The position numbers were made by a program, and so were the translations under genes. 64,000 nucleotides of DNA from Saccharicrinis sp963667815. GTDB taxonomy: Bacteria > Bacteroidota > Bacteroidia > Bacteroidales > Marinilabiliaceae. The notes beneath the pieces were generated by a model that was given only the letters and a program-made list of their open reading frames with translations, was not told where the DNA came from and ran no database searches. Shown one piece after another: positions 44,846 through 54,864 of this stretch. Position 1 is the first letter of the stretch. Every line of letters starts with the position of its first letter. Where the stretch lies: assembly GCA_963667815.1 (NCBI GenBank), contig OY764021.1, one strand, 5' to 3'.

Positions 44846-45628
44846 ATGCCAATGAAAAACGTAAAAGCAAAAAAACACCTGGGCCAACACTTTCTTACAG
44901 ATGAAAAAATAGCTCAAAACATTGTTGATAGTCTTACTGACTTAAAAACAAAGGTATTAGAAATAGGGCCTGGTATGGGTGTACTTACAAAATATCTTGT
45001 TGATAAAGAAGGTTTGGATGTTGAACTTGTTGAATTAGATTCCGAATCGGTAGAATATCTTAATGAGCATTTTCCTATGTTACAAGGGAAAATTATTTCA
45101 GGTGATTTTTTAAAGATGGACCTTAATAATATTAGCGAGGGCAGTTTTAATATCATTGGTAACTTTCCGTATAATATTTCAAGTCAGATATTTTTTAAAG
45201 TATTGGATTATAAAGATAAAATTCCACAAGTAGTGGGGATGCTTCAAAAAGAAGTTGCCGAAAGATTAGCTTCACCACCAGGAAGTAAAGTGTATGGAAT
45301 TTTGAGTGTTTTTTTACAGGCATACTATACTGTAGAGTACTTGTTTACAGTACCAGAACATGTTTTTAATCCACCACCTAAAGTTAAGTCAGGTGTTATC
45401 AGATTAATTCGAAATGATGTAAAAAAGTTGGATTGTGATGAGAAATTATTTTTTCGAGTTGTAAAAGCTGGCTTTAATCAAAGAAGAAAAACTTTGAGCA
45501 ATTCCTTAAAGGCAATTCCTTTTAATAGAGATACAATTAGTGAATGTTCATTATTTTCAAAACGTCCGGAACAACTTTCTGTTAGTGAATTTGTTGAATT
45601 GACGAAGTTTATTGAAAGTAATTTATAG
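44846..45628 (+). CDS. rsmA: 16S rRNA dimethyladenosine transferase
   Basis: This 260-residue KsgA/RsmA dimethylates A1518 and A1519 of 16S rRNA. KAKKHLGQHFLTDEKIAQ and the SAM loop LEIGPGMGVLT are intact, and the target-adenine motif is GNFPYNISSQI. The ATG at 44846 (MPMKNVKAKK) is preferred; an in-frame TTG at 44798 adds 16 residues with no conservation. Confidence 0.95.
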   Translation: MPMKNVKAKKHLGQHFLTDEKIAQNIVDSLTDLKTKVLEIGPGMGVLTKYLVDKEGLDVELVELDSESVEYLNEHFPMLQGKIISGDFLKMDLNNISEGSFNIIGNFPYNISSQIFFKVLDYKDKIPQVVGMLQKEVAERLASPPGSKVYGILSVFLQAYYTVEYLFTVPEHVFNPPPKVKSGVIRLIRNDVKKLDCDEKLFFRVVKAGFNQRRKTLSNSLKAIPFNRDTISECSLFSKRPEQLSVSEFVELTKFIESNL

Positions 45629-45677
45629 CATTTAGAAAATATAAGAATACTATATTCTTAAAAAAATATTAGCAATT

Positions 45678-47042
45678 ATGGCAGAATTCAAACTAACACG
45701 TGAATTTGTAGACCACATAAAGCAAAAAATTGAAATACAGGATGAGATAAGAATTCTTGAAGATATTCAGGATCTTCATCCCGCTGATATTGCTGATTTA
45801 TACCGAGAACTAGATCTGGAAGAAGCCAAGTATTTATACTTGATTGCTGATGATGAAACAGCTGCAGATGTTATTACCGAGTTGGATGAGGATGAGCGAA
45901 GACGTTTGTTAAGTGCCTTACCTAGTGAAGTTATCGCTAAACGATACATTGATAAAATGGAATCGGATGATGCTGCTGATGTTCTTGGGGAAATGGAGGA
46001 AGATCGTCAGCAGGAGGTTCTTTCTCACATGGATGACGTTAAGTCTGCTGGTGATATTGCCGATCTGCTTAATTACGATGAAGATACTGCAGGTGGATTA
46101 ATGGGTAAAGAGCTCATTAAAGTAAAAGAATCCTGGAATGTAACTATTTGTTTGCGTAGTATGCGTCGTCAGGGAGAAGAACTTGATGAAGTTTATTATG
46201 TATATGTTGTTGACAATGATGGAGTTTTAAAAGGTACATTGTCCTTAAAAAGGTTATTGCTTAGTCCAACAACTCGCACTGTTAAAGATATTTATAACGA
46301 CAATGTGATTTCAGTGAATGCTAATGTGCCTGCAGAAGAGGTAAGTGCAATTATGGAAAGGTATGACCTTGTTGCATTGCCTGTTGTTGATAGTATAGGT
46401 AGATTACTTGGACGAATAACAATTGATGATGTTGTGGATGTTATTCGTGAAGAAGCTGAAAAAGATTATCAATTAGCTTCCGGTATTACCGATGATGTTG
46501 AGTCGTCTGATAATGTATGGAGTCATACAAAAGCACGTATGCCCTGGCTTTTTATAGGATTAATGGGGGGTATATTATCTTCAATGGTTGTAAGTCAGTA
46601 TGAAGGTTTAATTGGTTTAAATCCACAAATTTCATTTTTTATGGGGTTAATTGCAGCGATGGGGGGTAATACAGGAATGCAATCTTCTGCAATTATAGTT
46701 CAGTCCTTAGCTTCAGGTAGTAGCGGATTAGATTCAACCTCAGGAAAGTTATTGAAAGAATTAGCTGTAGGTATTGTTAATGCAGCTGTTTTATCATCTG
46801 TAATTTTTATCTATAATTTAATAAAAGGTTCAGATCAGGCGTTAACCTATACCGTTTCCATAGCAATGTTTTCCGTAATACTCATTGCTTCTTTATTTGG
46901 TACCTTTATTCCATTAGCTTTAAAGCGTGTCAAAATTGATCCAGCAGTGGCTACCGGACCTTTTGTTACTACATTGAATGATATATTAGGGATGCTAATT
47001 TACTTTACAATAGGTACATTCTGTTATTCCATTTTCTTGTAG
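45678..47042 (+). CDS. mgtE: Magnesium transporter MgtE
   Basis: This is a 454-residue Mg2+ channel. It has the acidic N domain superhelix (LHPADIADLYRELD, repeated DDAADVLGEME), then two CBS domains (~135-255) and five C-terminal membrane helices (ISFFMGLIAAMGGNTGMQSS, FVTTLNDILGMLIYF) with the NTGMQ and TTLND pore motifs. Cytosolic Mg2+ bound at the N/CBS domains closes the channel. It follows rsmA by 49 bp. Confidence 0.96.
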   Translation: MAEFKLTREFVDHIKQKIEIQDEIRILEDIQDLHPADIADLYRELDLEEAKYLYLIADDETAADVITELDEDERRRLLSALPSEVIAKRYIDKMESDDAADVLGEMEEDRQQEVLSHMDDVKSAGDIADLLNYDEDTAGGLMGKELIKVKESWNVTICLRSMRRQGEELDEVYYVYVVDNDGVLKGTLSLKRLLLSPTTRTVKDIYNDNVISVNANVPAEEVSAIMERYDLVALPVVDSIGRLLGRITIDDVVDVIREEAEKDYQLASGITDDVESSDNVWSHTKARMPWLFIGLMGGILSSMVVSQYEGLIGLNPQISFFMGLIAAMGGNTGMQSSAIIVQSLASGSSGLDSTSGKLLKELAVGIVNAAVLSSVIFIYNLIKGSDQALTYTVSIAMFSVILIASLFGTFIPLALKRVKIDPAVATGPFVTTLNDILGMLIYFTIGTFCYSIFL

Positions 47043-47145
47043 TTATCAGGATTCTATATTCTAGTTAATTCAGGTAGTATACAATTAGATTGGGTATTTA
47101 GATGATGTCTTTACGTTCCATGTGGAACTGAAATCATTGAAATAA

Positions 47146-47556
47146 CTAATTTCCTAAGTAACTAATGTCAAAAAATGCTCCGTATATGGTTTGTATGTTT
47201 TGATTTTCATCATATCGGATATGCCCCTTCATTTGAAGGGTTCTTATCTGATTTTTTGAATCAACCAATCTTACCTGAATAATATGTGATGTATCACCAT
47301 TTAACCATTTATCAAAGTGATTAATAAAAACAGGAACATCAACTCCAATAATTAAGGACTTAATATTAGACAGATAGCAGTCTTCTGTACAACTTAAACC
47401 CAACAATTGCTTCATATTTAATGATAGCTGAATAGAATCATCCGAGATTCTATATATAAAAAAGTCTACAGTACTACCTGTTTCTTTCGATTCATTAATC
47501 ATGTTAAAATCAAAGGATTCTTGCATTATAAATTCATTGTTTCCTTTATTACGCAA
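47146..47556 (-). CDS. PAS-domain-only protein downstream of cheA
   Basis: This 136-residue protein is a single PAS-like fold. YRISDDSIQLSLNMKQLLGL fits the start and IQVRLVDSKNQIRTLQMKGH plus TIYGAFFDISYL the PAC-type end. No catalytic or output domain. It starts 24 nt after the cheA stop on the same strand, so it is probably co-transcribed and may modulate the chemosensory array or a nearby kinase (inference). Confidence 0.75.
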   Translation of the reverse strand: MRNKGNNEFIMQESFDFNMINESKETGSTVDFFIYRISDDSIQLSLNMKQLLGLSCTEDCYLSNIKSLIIGVDVPVFINHFDKWLNGDTSHIIQVRLVDSKNQIRTLQMKGHIRYDENQNIQTIYGAFFDISYLGN

Positions 47557-47580
47557 AAACCTACCTAAATGTTATATGTT

Positions 47581-49599
47581 TTATATCGCTTTTGAGTATA
47601 AATTTTGATTTATAGAATTTGTATCTAAGAGAAATGCCACTTCACCATTACCTAATACACTTGCTGCAGATATCTCTTCATGACTCTTAACAAGTTCACC
47701 CATAGGTTTTAAAACGGCTTGGTGTTGCCCCAGAATTTCATCTGCAAAAATGGCAAACTTATTATTGTTCTTTTTAATCATAATCATTTTTGCCATTTTA
47801 TTTTGTTCTTCATTTATGTCGAATAGGTTTCTTAGTGAAACAAAAGGAATGAGTTCTTCTTCGAAATCAACTGTAGCATGTTTAAGTCTTTTTTCAACAT
47901 TTTCATATTGCATTTGGGCACATATTTCAACATCAGATAAAGGTAAAAGGAATTTCATTTTTCCTGAACGAACTAATAGTGTATCCAAAATTGCAATAGA
48001 TTGTTGAAGTTTAATAGTAAATGTAGTTCCCTTACCTGAGATGCTTGAAATCTCTAACTCACCCCGCATTTCAGCTATTTTTTGTTTAACTACATCCATT
48101 CCAACACCTCTTCCTGATATGGCTGTTACTTCTGATGCTGTTGAAAAACCCGGTTCACATATTAATTTATAAATATCTTTATCAGATAGATTATCTCCTT
48201 TATTTATTAATCCTTGTGAAATGGCCTTTTTTATGATTGAGTCACGATTTAAACCTTTACCATCATCAGATATTTCAATAAAGATATTGTTGCCTGAATT
48301 ATAGGCTTTTAGTTTAATGGTTCCTTTGGCATCTTTACCTGAAGCAATTCTATCTTCAGGAAGTTCAATACCATGGTCAAGTGCATTTCTAAGCATGTGT
48401 ACCAATGGCTCAGCAACTAAGTCAATAGAACTTTTGTCAAGTTCAGTTTCCATCCCTTCAGTGGCAAATTCAATTTCTTTGCCTAGATTATTAGAAATGT
48501 CTCTCACCAACCTGTTAAATTTGGGAACCATGTCTCTAATTGGGATTAATCTTATTTCCAATGCATTATTTCTGAATTGCTTCGAAAGACGATCAAGCTT
48601 TTCAATTTGCGGTCTGATAGATTCAAAACCTTTTTCTTTGCTGGATAAATTTAATTGAGATGAGGTAGTAATAAATTCACTTACCAAATACATTAAATAA
48701 TCGAGTTTTTCAGAATCAACAGATATCCTGTTCATGTTTTGCCTTATCGAGGCAATCATAGATTCTGTATTATTTAGTTTTGGTTCAGTTTTTATTTTAG
48801 GCTTAACAATGCTATTTGTTTCTTCAGTATTTGTGCTGGATAGATGTATTTCTTCCTCGAGAAGTAATTCCTTTTGTATTTTAGCCATCTCTTCTGTATT
48901 AAATACATCAAAATCTGCCACTTTTCGAATAATGCAATATTCATACACAAACATTAATGCATCTTCAATATCCATCTGCGTAAAATTACCTACTACAAAG
49001 ATACTCCAACGCTCTTCATCTTCTCCATCTACCGGTAGTGCATTTATCGATCGTATTTCACCTATCTCTGCTAAATCTTTTATAGTATAAAACACATTAA
49101 TTCGTCTATCTATAATGCTTTGATGGGTATGAAAAATTACGTTGTAAGTAACCAGATTGTCTTCACTTACTATTTTTTTTAACTGAAATTTCTTTGTTTT
49201 ATTTTGACTCTGGGTAATAATTTGGTTGCACCAATCATGAAGTTCAGTTTGCTTTTGTTGATTTTCCTTTTTCTCAAAGTGTTCATCTTTAATTAGTGCA
49301 AAAAGTTGATCGACTATAATTAAGGTTTGATCTAAAATTTCTTGAGTTAGTTCGATAGAATCATTTCTGATTAGGTCGTAAATGTTTTCTGCATTATGAG
49401 TTAATTCACTCATTGCTGTATAACCATACATTCCACTTACACCTTTTATTGTGTGCATTACTCTAAATACCTCTTGAATTAAATCCATGTTTCTAGGATT
49501 TTCTTCAAGTTGAAGAATAATACTTTCCATAGAATTTAATAACGTAGTTGCTTCTTCTATAAAAAGAGTTTTGAATTTTGATATATCATTTACGCTCAT
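47581..49599 (-). CDS. cheA: Chemotaxis-type histidine kinase CheA
   Basis: This is a 672-residue CheA. It has an N-terminal HPt with phospho-acceptor His49 (FRVMHTIKGVSGMYG) and a middle regulatory segment (~150-235; RRINVFYTIKDLAEIGEIRS) unlike the E. coli CheY-binding P2. It also has P3 dimerisation, a P4 kinase with HMLRNALDHGIE, DDGKGLNRDS and GRGVGMDVVK, and a P5 CheW-like domain. Kinase motifs are complete. cheY, cheB and cheR are missing around it; response regulators on the opposite strand may be its targets (inference). Confidence 0.95.
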   Translation of the reverse strand: MSVNDISKFKTLFIEEATTLLNSMESIILQLEENPRNMDLIQEVFRVMHTIKGVSGMYGYTAMSELTHNAENIYDLIRNDSIELTQEILDQTLIIVDQLFALIKDEHFEKKENQQKQTELHDWCNQIITQSQNKTKKFQLKKIVSEDNLVTYNVIFHTHQSIIDRRINVFYTIKDLAEIGEIRSINALPVDGEDEERWSIFVVGNFTQMDIEDALMFVYEYCIIRKVADFDVFNTEEMAKIQKELLLEEEIHLSSTNTEETNSIVKPKIKTEPKLNNTESMIASIRQNMNRISVDSEKLDYLMYLVSEFITTSSQLNLSSKEKGFESIRPQIEKLDRLSKQFRNNALEIRLIPIRDMVPKFNRLVRDISNNLGKEIEFATEGMETELDKSSIDLVAEPLVHMLRNALDHGIELPEDRIASGKDAKGTIKLKAYNSGNNIFIEISDDGKGLNRDSIIKKAISQGLINKGDNLSDKDIYKLICEPGFSTASEVTAISGRGVGMDVVKQKIAEMRGELEISSISGKGTTFTIKLQQSIAILDTLLVRSGKMKFLLPLSDVEICAQMQYENVEKRLKHATVDFEEELIPFVSLRNLFDINEEQNKMAKMIMIKKNNNKFAIFADEILGQHQAVLKPMGELVKSHEEISAASVLGNGEVAFLLDTNSINQNLYSKAI

Positions 49600-49633
49600 A
49601 CCCAGATTCTTTAAGCTTATAAGTTTTTATTAA

Positions 49634-49663
49634 CAGAGAGATGCTTCGTTAAGCATCTCTCTG
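49634..49663 (-). terminator. Strong hairpin between chemoreceptor gene and cheA
   Basis: A perfect 13-bp stem (49634-49646 and 49651-49663) with a CGTT loop. On the minus strand it lies after the chemoreceptor stop and before cheA; the T run is poor. It may act as an attenuator or as an mRNA 3'-end stabiliser, giving more receptor than kinase. Confidence 0.65.
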
Positions 49664-49712
49664 AAAGGAAAACTAAGTAATAGTGTTTGAGGAAAAAATA
49701 GTTATATAATCA

Positions 49713-51767
49713 TTACATTGCTTCGTATCCTGTAAGATCAGATTCAAAGTTTTCAAAGCTAATGTTAGGAATAACATTGCTTGAGTCTTTGCTTGATCCA
49801 TTACCATTTCCATTATGGTTTCCATTTGTTGGAGCCATTGGTTTATTAAAGGATGGAGTCTTTTTTCTCCAGGAATTATGGTTTGAGTTTTCTATTGTGA
49901 AGAATCTGGTAATGTTTTCAAGATCTGCTGCTTGAGCTGCCATTTCTTCTGAACTACTTGCCATCTCTTCTGATGATGATGCGTTTTGTTGTGTTACCTG
50001 GCTTAACTGTTGAATAGCCATGTTTACTTGATTGACACCGGATTCTTGTTCTCTACTGGCAGAAGCAATTTCTTCAACTAATCTGGATGTTTCCTGAATA
50101 TCCGGAACAATTGATTTTAGCATTGCATTTGATTCTTCTGTCATTTTAAGTCCAGTTTCTGCAAGTGCAACAATTTCACTTGCTGCCACCTGGCTTCTTT
50201 CTGCAAGTTTTCTAACCTCAGCAGCAACAACAGCAAAACCTCTTCCCTGATCACCAGCTCTGGCTGCTTCTACTGCCGCATTGATAGCTAATAAGTCAGT
50301 TTTTTCAGCGATTTCAACAACAACATTAATTTTTGCAAAAATATCTCTAACTGCCTGCATGCTATCTTCTGAAGCTACCGCTACTTGTTCTGCAGAATTG
50401 GAGGACTTACCAGAAATATCCATAGTTTTAACTGCGTTTTCTGTATTTTGCTGAATGTTTGCTGCCATTTCCTCCATAGATGAAGATACCTCCTCTGCTG
50501 CTGCAGCTTGTTCACTTACACCAGATGATATTTGTTGAGCTCCTGAACTTAGTTGCTGACTGGCCCCAGCAATATTATCTGCACCACTTTTAATATCTCC
50601 AATAATATCTTTTAGTCTATTGACCATTTGTTTTAGAGATAGAGCAAGGTTCCCTATTTCATCTTTCTGATTTACGTCAATAACTGTGGTTAAATCACCC
50701 TTAGCAACTTGATTAGCAAAATTTACTGACTTATTAATAGGTGTCAACAGACTTTTTGTAATAAATACAGATAAACCAATTGCTAAAAGAGCTGCAATAA
50801 TAATAAAGGTTATCACACCTGCTTTTGTTTTTTGAGCCTCTTCAATCATTACATCGTCTGTTAAAATATGATCTTCAGAAGTTTTTATAATCTCATCAAA
50901 AAGATTACCTACATCATGTAAGTGAACCATTGTTTCTCCCTGGAATATTTGGTTGGCTTTTGCCATGCCTTGATATTCATTTTCAACCCATTGTGATAGG
51001 GCTCCTAATTTAGATTGAACCGACTGAGCTTTAATACTCAAGTTGTTTGAGAAATATCTCTTTGCAGCGGCTCTACTGTCATTTTGCAAATAGTTTTCAA
51101 TATCATGAATACTAAGATGTAATTCGTCATGAGCTTTTTCAATTTCAGAGAAATAAGTGTTTGTTTCCGGGTGTGCAGCTTTTAAATTAATAACTTCATC
51201 CGATTTTAACCATTTCCCAAATTTACATAATGATGGATCTTTAATGACATTAATAGAGTTCTTTGATGATATATATATAGCATCTTTAACTTTGCTAAGC
51301 CAGTTGCTATGGTCAATTTCTGCTTGTTTTAATTTTACTGCAATTTCATAATCAATCTGAGTAAAAGTGTCGTTTATTTTGATTGCAGATTGATGTAACT
51401 TTTCATGTGGATCAGCAATTCTTTCAAAAAGAGGTTTTAATGCAGGAGCTAAATGTTCTGCTTCTTTTCTCCCTTCCCCATAATACCATTTTCCAAATGC
51501 ACATTTATGATGATCGGTTTGTACACTTAACTCAGTTACATCTTCGTCAGTTAAAAGTTTATTTACATCATTTACCCAAAGTAAATGATCAACATATTTC
51601 GTTTCGAGTTCAGCTCTTAATTTGTTACCATCAATAACTTCCTCTGCGTCTGTTAAAATATCTCCAATTCCTAAAAGTCCCCATGTGGCAGTTAGTATCA
51701 TAACTATAATTATGGCACCAAAAGCTATCCCAAACTTTTTGCTAAGTTTTAAATCATTCCATTTCAT
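49713..51767 (-). CDS. Methyl-accepting chemotaxis protein with two CZB domains
   Basis: This is a 684-residue transmembrane receptor: TM1 ~12-35, periplasmic part 36-320, TM2 ~323-345, then HAMP and the kinase-control helix bundle (EIAEKTDLLAINAAVEAARA, GRGFAVVAAEVRKLAERS). The periplasmic part holds two complete CZB zinc sites: His61, Cys89, His121, His125 and His153, Cys181, His213, His217. Each has the CxFGKW signature. CZB domains bind Zn2+ and their Cys can react with hypochlorous acid. No CheR-binding pentapeptide is at the C-terminus. It is in an operon with cheW. Confidence 0.93.
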   Translation of the reverse strand: MKWNDLKLSKKFGIAFGAIIIVMILTATWGLLGIGDILTDAEEVIDGNKLRAELETKYVDHLLWVNDVNKLLTDEDVTELSVQTDHHKCAFGKWYYGEGRKEAEHLAPALKPLFERIADPHEKLHQSAIKINDTFTQIDYEIAVKLKQAEIDHSNWLSKVKDAIYISSKNSINVIKDPSLCKFGKWLKSDEVINLKAAHPETNTYFSEIEKAHDELHLSIHDIENYLQNDSRAAAKRYFSNNLSIKAQSVQSKLGALSQWVENEYQGMAKANQIFQGETMVHLHDVGNLFDEIIKTSEDHILTDDVMIEEAQKTKAGVITFIIIAALLAIGLSVFITKSLLTPINKSVNFANQVAKGDLTTVIDVNQKDEIGNLALSLKQMVNRLKDIIGDIKSGADNIAGASQQLSSGAQQISSGVSEQAAAAEEVSSSMEEMAANIQQNTENAVKTMDISGKSSNSAEQVAVASEDSMQAVRDIFAKINVVVEIAEKTDLLAINAAVEAARAGDQGRGFAVVAAEVRKLAERSQVAASEIVALAETGLKMTEESNAMLKSIVPDIQETSRLVEEIASASREQESGVNQVNMAIQQLSQVTQQNASSSEEMASSSEEMAAQAADLENITRFFTIENSNHNSWRKKTPSFNKPMAPTNGNHNGNGNGSSKDSSNVIPNISFENFESDLTGYEAM

Positions 51768-51788
51768 AATATTAGTTGTTATGTTTCT

Positions 51789-52313
51789 TTATGAGGGTTG
51801 AGTTTCGGTTTCAATGTTTTCTTTCACTTCAGATGATAGTTTCTTTAATTCAATGATCTCCTGAGTGGCCATTACATCTTCAAGGTTAAGAAGCATAATG
51901 AATTTTCCATTTCTATGAATTACTCCTTGTATGTAGTCTGAATTATAACTCTGACTCACTTCCGGTACAGGTTTGATTTCGTCGTCAACAATTTCAATTA
52001 CATCTACTACTTTATCTGACTGAGCCCCTATTGTTTGTTCTTGATTGTTAATATTTAGACTCATAACTATGACAACAAATTTTTCACCATCCTTATAATC
52101 TTCTAAATCAAATTTTAGACGAGTATTAACTACCGGGATTACATTTCCTCTAAAGTTAACTACCCCCGATATTGATTCAGGAGCTTTAGGTAAATTGGTT
52201 ATGCTGTGTTCTTCCCCTGTTTCAATGATTTCTAATACTTTGTGAACGCTTACTGCAAACAATTCTTCATGAAGACGAAATAGTAAGTATGATTCTTTTG
52301 ATTTAGTATCCAT
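51789..52313 (-). CDS. cheW: Chemotaxis adaptor CheW
   Basis: This 174-residue CheW-fold adaptor couples receptors to CheA. LLFRLHEELFAVSVHKVLEI, SGVVNFRGNVIPVVNTR and GVIHRNGKFIMLLNLEDV are the typical blocks. It is the first gene of the minus-strand chemosensory unit, 21 bp before the receptor gene, with a divergent 402-bp gap upstream. A ~25-residue acidic tail follows the fold. Confidence 0.95.
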   Translation of the reverse strand: MDTKSKESYLLFRLHEELFAVSVHKVLEIIETGEEHSITNLPKAPESISGVVNFRGNVIPVVNTRLKFDLEDYKDGEKFVVIVMSLNINNQEQTIGAQSDKVVDVIEIVDDEIKPVPEVSQSYNSDYIQGVIHRNGKFIMLLNLEDVMATQEIIELKKLSSEVKENIETETQPS

Positions 52314-52715
52314 AATTTGATTATTTGATAATTCATTGTGAATGAAATCAAAAGTATATGTTGTGAATATTATTTGCGAGATGTATAAGGACTGTTTATT
52401 TATATATAAAGATGGGTTGCATATGATACAAAATTACTGTAATTTCAAATGTGTATTTTAAAAATTCAATAACTCCATAATGTATAGTTTATTGTTATAA
52501 TGCAATCAATCTCAATATTTATAGGATGTTTTTAAAATATATGTATAAATGAGCAGTTGAATAAAGGGTTGGTTTTTAATACTACTTTAGGGTTGGTGTC
52601 TTTGAAAAAAGTACCTTTTTAAAGTTTTGGAACATTAGAGATAGAAACAAAAGTGTTTTTCATTCGTATGGTTGCTATCTTTATTACTATTGTTACAATA
52701 CGCTGATATATTTAT
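52314..52715. promoter_or_regulatory. Divergent intergenic region, 402 bp, between cheW and kinase array
   Basis: This gap separates the minus-strand che unit from the plus-strand kinase genes. It contains the cheW -7 element (52349-52356) and, for the plus strand, TATCTTTA at 52676-52683 (7 of 8 bases). The middle ~300 bp is AT-rich without clear ORF, RNA gene or long repeat. The shared control region supports the two arrays being regulated together. Confidence 0.4.
52349..52356 (-). promoter_or_regulatory. -7 promoter element of cheW-mcp-cheA
   Basis: The minus strand reads TACTTTTG, an exact TAnnTTTG match, ~36 nt before the cheW start. No clear -33 box. Confidence 0.5.
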
Positions 52716-54167
52716 ATGCTAGATACAACCAAAGATATAATTCTAATTATTGAGAAGGATCCTGATAATACCAAACTATTCTCTTTTATTTTTAAGAATC
52801 AGGATTTTCATGTTTTATATGCGCAAAAAATTACAGATGCACAAAAGCTTATCAATCGATTTGAAATTAAGTTAATTATTTCAGATCTAATTAATACAGA
52901 TGGGGATATTATAGACTTTTTTGAATACGTAGAGAGTTTATATCCTCATGTAAAAAGGTTGTTGCTTACGGATTATATTGATAAAGAAAAGCTCTCTGAC
53001 GCAATTAATCGGGGCCGGATTTATAATTATTTACAAAAACCAATCGATCCTAAAAAGCTTATTGTTGTAATCAAAAATGGTCTTGAACAATATAATTTAA
53101 CAAAAAGCAATGAGGATTTATTGATTAATTTAAAGTCAAAAAATATTGAGTTAAAAGAATTACTTATTGAACTTAAAAACGAAGAAGAGAAATTTAGAAA
53201 TATTTTTAATTCAAGTCCTGATGCAAGTTACATCATAAAAAATGACGGGAGTATACTATTATCAAATCTAAGTGCAAAACAGATTTGTCGTAGCAATAGT
53301 ACCAGTTGTCGTTCGGTCAGTATTTTTGATTTGATTCATTCAGATAATCCTCTTGAATTAAAAAATTATCTTGCAGGGATCAATAAAAACACTTCATCAA
53401 CAACAGAGGTTTATATAGAGTTTGCAGATCAGAATAGGACTAGTTATTATGAGTTAAAAGGTTATGTGTTAAATTATAAAGGAGAGGATTGTATCAGAAT
53501 AACTTTAAGAGATATTTCTGTAAAAAAAGAAATGGAAAAGAAAGTAATTCAAACTATCATTCAAACTGAAGAAAAAGAAAGAAAGCGTTTTGCTCAGGAG
53601 TTACATGACGGTATTGGTCCTTTACTAAGTACTACCAAACTTTATTTACAATGGTTTAATAAACCAGAATCAAAAATGGATAAGGGGATTATTATATCAA
53701 AGATGGAAGAGACCCTTGAAGAAACGGTTGCCAGTATCAGAGAAATATCAAATAATCTTAGTCCTAATACGCTTAATAGTTTTGGTTTAGGCGCTGCATT
53801 AAAAACATTTATTAATCGAATTCGGAATGTTTCAGACATTGATTTCATTTATATTAATAAGCTCAATAAAAGATTAAACGAACAACTTGAAATTACAATC
53901 TATAGATTGGTGTGCGAATTGATAAATAACTCTATTAAGCATTCCGAAGCACAGAAAGTTAACATCCAAATTGAAGAAAATGATGAAATTGATATTTCAT
54001 ATAGTGATGATGGAAAGGGATTTAATGTTTCTGAAAAGATTAAAGAACACAAAGGTGCCGGATTGATTAATCTTAGTACCAGAATACAATCGCTTGGTGG
54101 ATTGTATAAAATTGACTCACACCCAGGAAAAGGAACAAAAGTACATATAAAGTTAAGTGCAAATTAA
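52716..54167 (+). CDS. REC-PAS-HisKA_3 histidine kinase
   Basis: This 483-residue cytoplasmic kinase has an N-terminal receiver (residues ~8-125) with phospho-acceptor Asp57 in IISDLINTDGD and Lys in YLQKPIDPK. A coiled linker and PAS domain (~165-280) follow, then a HisKA_3 dimerisation helix with His297 (ELHDGIGPLLS) and HATPase (ELINNSIKHSEAQKV, SDDGKGFNVSE). Having a receiver at the front lets another kinase or CheA control it. The NarL-type regulator 27 bp downstream is its obvious output. Confidence 0.93.
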   Translation: MLDTTKDIILIIEKDPDNTKLFSFIFKNQDFHVLYAQKITDAQKLINRFEIKLIISDLINTDGDIIDFFEYVESLYPHVKRLLLTDYIDKEKLSDAINRGRIYNYLQKPIDPKKLIVVIKNGLEQYNLTKSNEDLLINLKSKNIELKELLIELKNEEEKFRNIFNSSPDASYIIKNDGSILLSNLSAKQICRSNSTSCRSVSIFDLIHSDNPLELKNYLAGINKNTSSTTEVYIEFADQNRTSYYELKGYVLNYKGEDCIRITLRDISVKKEMEKKVIQTIIQTEEKERKRFAQELHDGIGPLLSTTKLYLQWFNKPESKMDKGIIISKMEETLEETVASIREISNNLSPNTLNSFGLGAALKTFINRIRNVSDIDFIYINKLNKRLNEQLEITIYRLVCELINNSIKHSEAQKVNIQIEENDEIDISYSDDGKGFNVSEKIKEHKGAGLINLSTRIQSLGGLYKIDSHPGKGTKVHIKLSAN

Positions 54168-54194
54168 ATACTCATATATATTATTTTTTTAGTT

Positions 54195-54842
54195 ATGGCT
54201 AAATCGAAATTATACCTTGTTGATGATCATCAAATATTTAGAGAAGGATTACGAAACTTAATTGAAATAGAGGGTATTGGAGAGGTTGTAGGAGAATCAA
54301 ATAATGGAAAGGATTTTATAGATAAAATTGAAAATATAGATGTAGATCTGGTTTTAATGGATATTTCGATGCCTATAATGAACGGTATTGAAGCCACAAA
54401 ACTTGCCATTGAGAAAAATCCAGAACTTAAAGTGATGGCTTTATCTATGAATGGTGATGAGGATTATTATTATAAAATGATTGAAGCTGGAGTAAAAGGT
54501 TTTCTCTTAAAAGATAGTGGGATTAAAGAAATTGAACGAGCCATATTTACAGTTATTGATGGTGATTCTTATTTTTCTAATGAATTATTGCGCAGAATTA
54601 TTTCTAACCTAGCCAAGCCATCCGATAAAAAGACAGAGGCAGATAGTCTTTTAAGTGGTAGAGAGAAAGAAGTGTTGATAGAGATATGCAATGGTTTAAC
54701 AAATGATGAAATTGCAGAAAAATTATTTATAAGCGCACAAACAGTGAAAGGCCATAGAAGTAACTTATTAAGTAAAACAAACTGTAGAAATAGCGCAAGT
54801 TTAGTAATGTATGCGATAAAAAATAAAATTGTAGAGTTATAG
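54195..54842 (+). CDS. NarL/FixJ-family response regulator
   Basis: This is a 215-residue protein with a REC domain (Asp56 in LVLMDISMPIMNG; Lys in FLLKDSGIK) followed by a LuxR-type HTH (LSGREKEVLIEICNGLTNDE, SAQTVKGHRSNLL). It pairs with the HisKA_3 kinase encoded directly before it. Regulators of this type bind direct repeats in promoter regions; targets unknown. Confidence 0.95.
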   Translation: MAKSKLYLVDDHQIFREGLRNLIEIEGIGEVVGESNNGKDFIDKIENIDVDLVLMDISMPIMNGIEATKLAIEKNPELKVMALSMNGDEDYYYKMIEAGVKGFLLKDSGIKEIERAIFTVIDGDSYFSNELLRRIISNLAKPSDKKTEADSLLSGREKEVLIEICNGLTNDEIAEKLFISAQTVKGHRSNLLSKTNCRNSASLVMYAIKNKIVEL

Positions 54843-54864
54843 TACCAACCTTTATCTATAGACT

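Noticed and set aside
48317..49090. Plus-strand open frames inside cheA
   Set aside because: Ser-rich shadow frames of the minus-strand gene; no start context or family signal.
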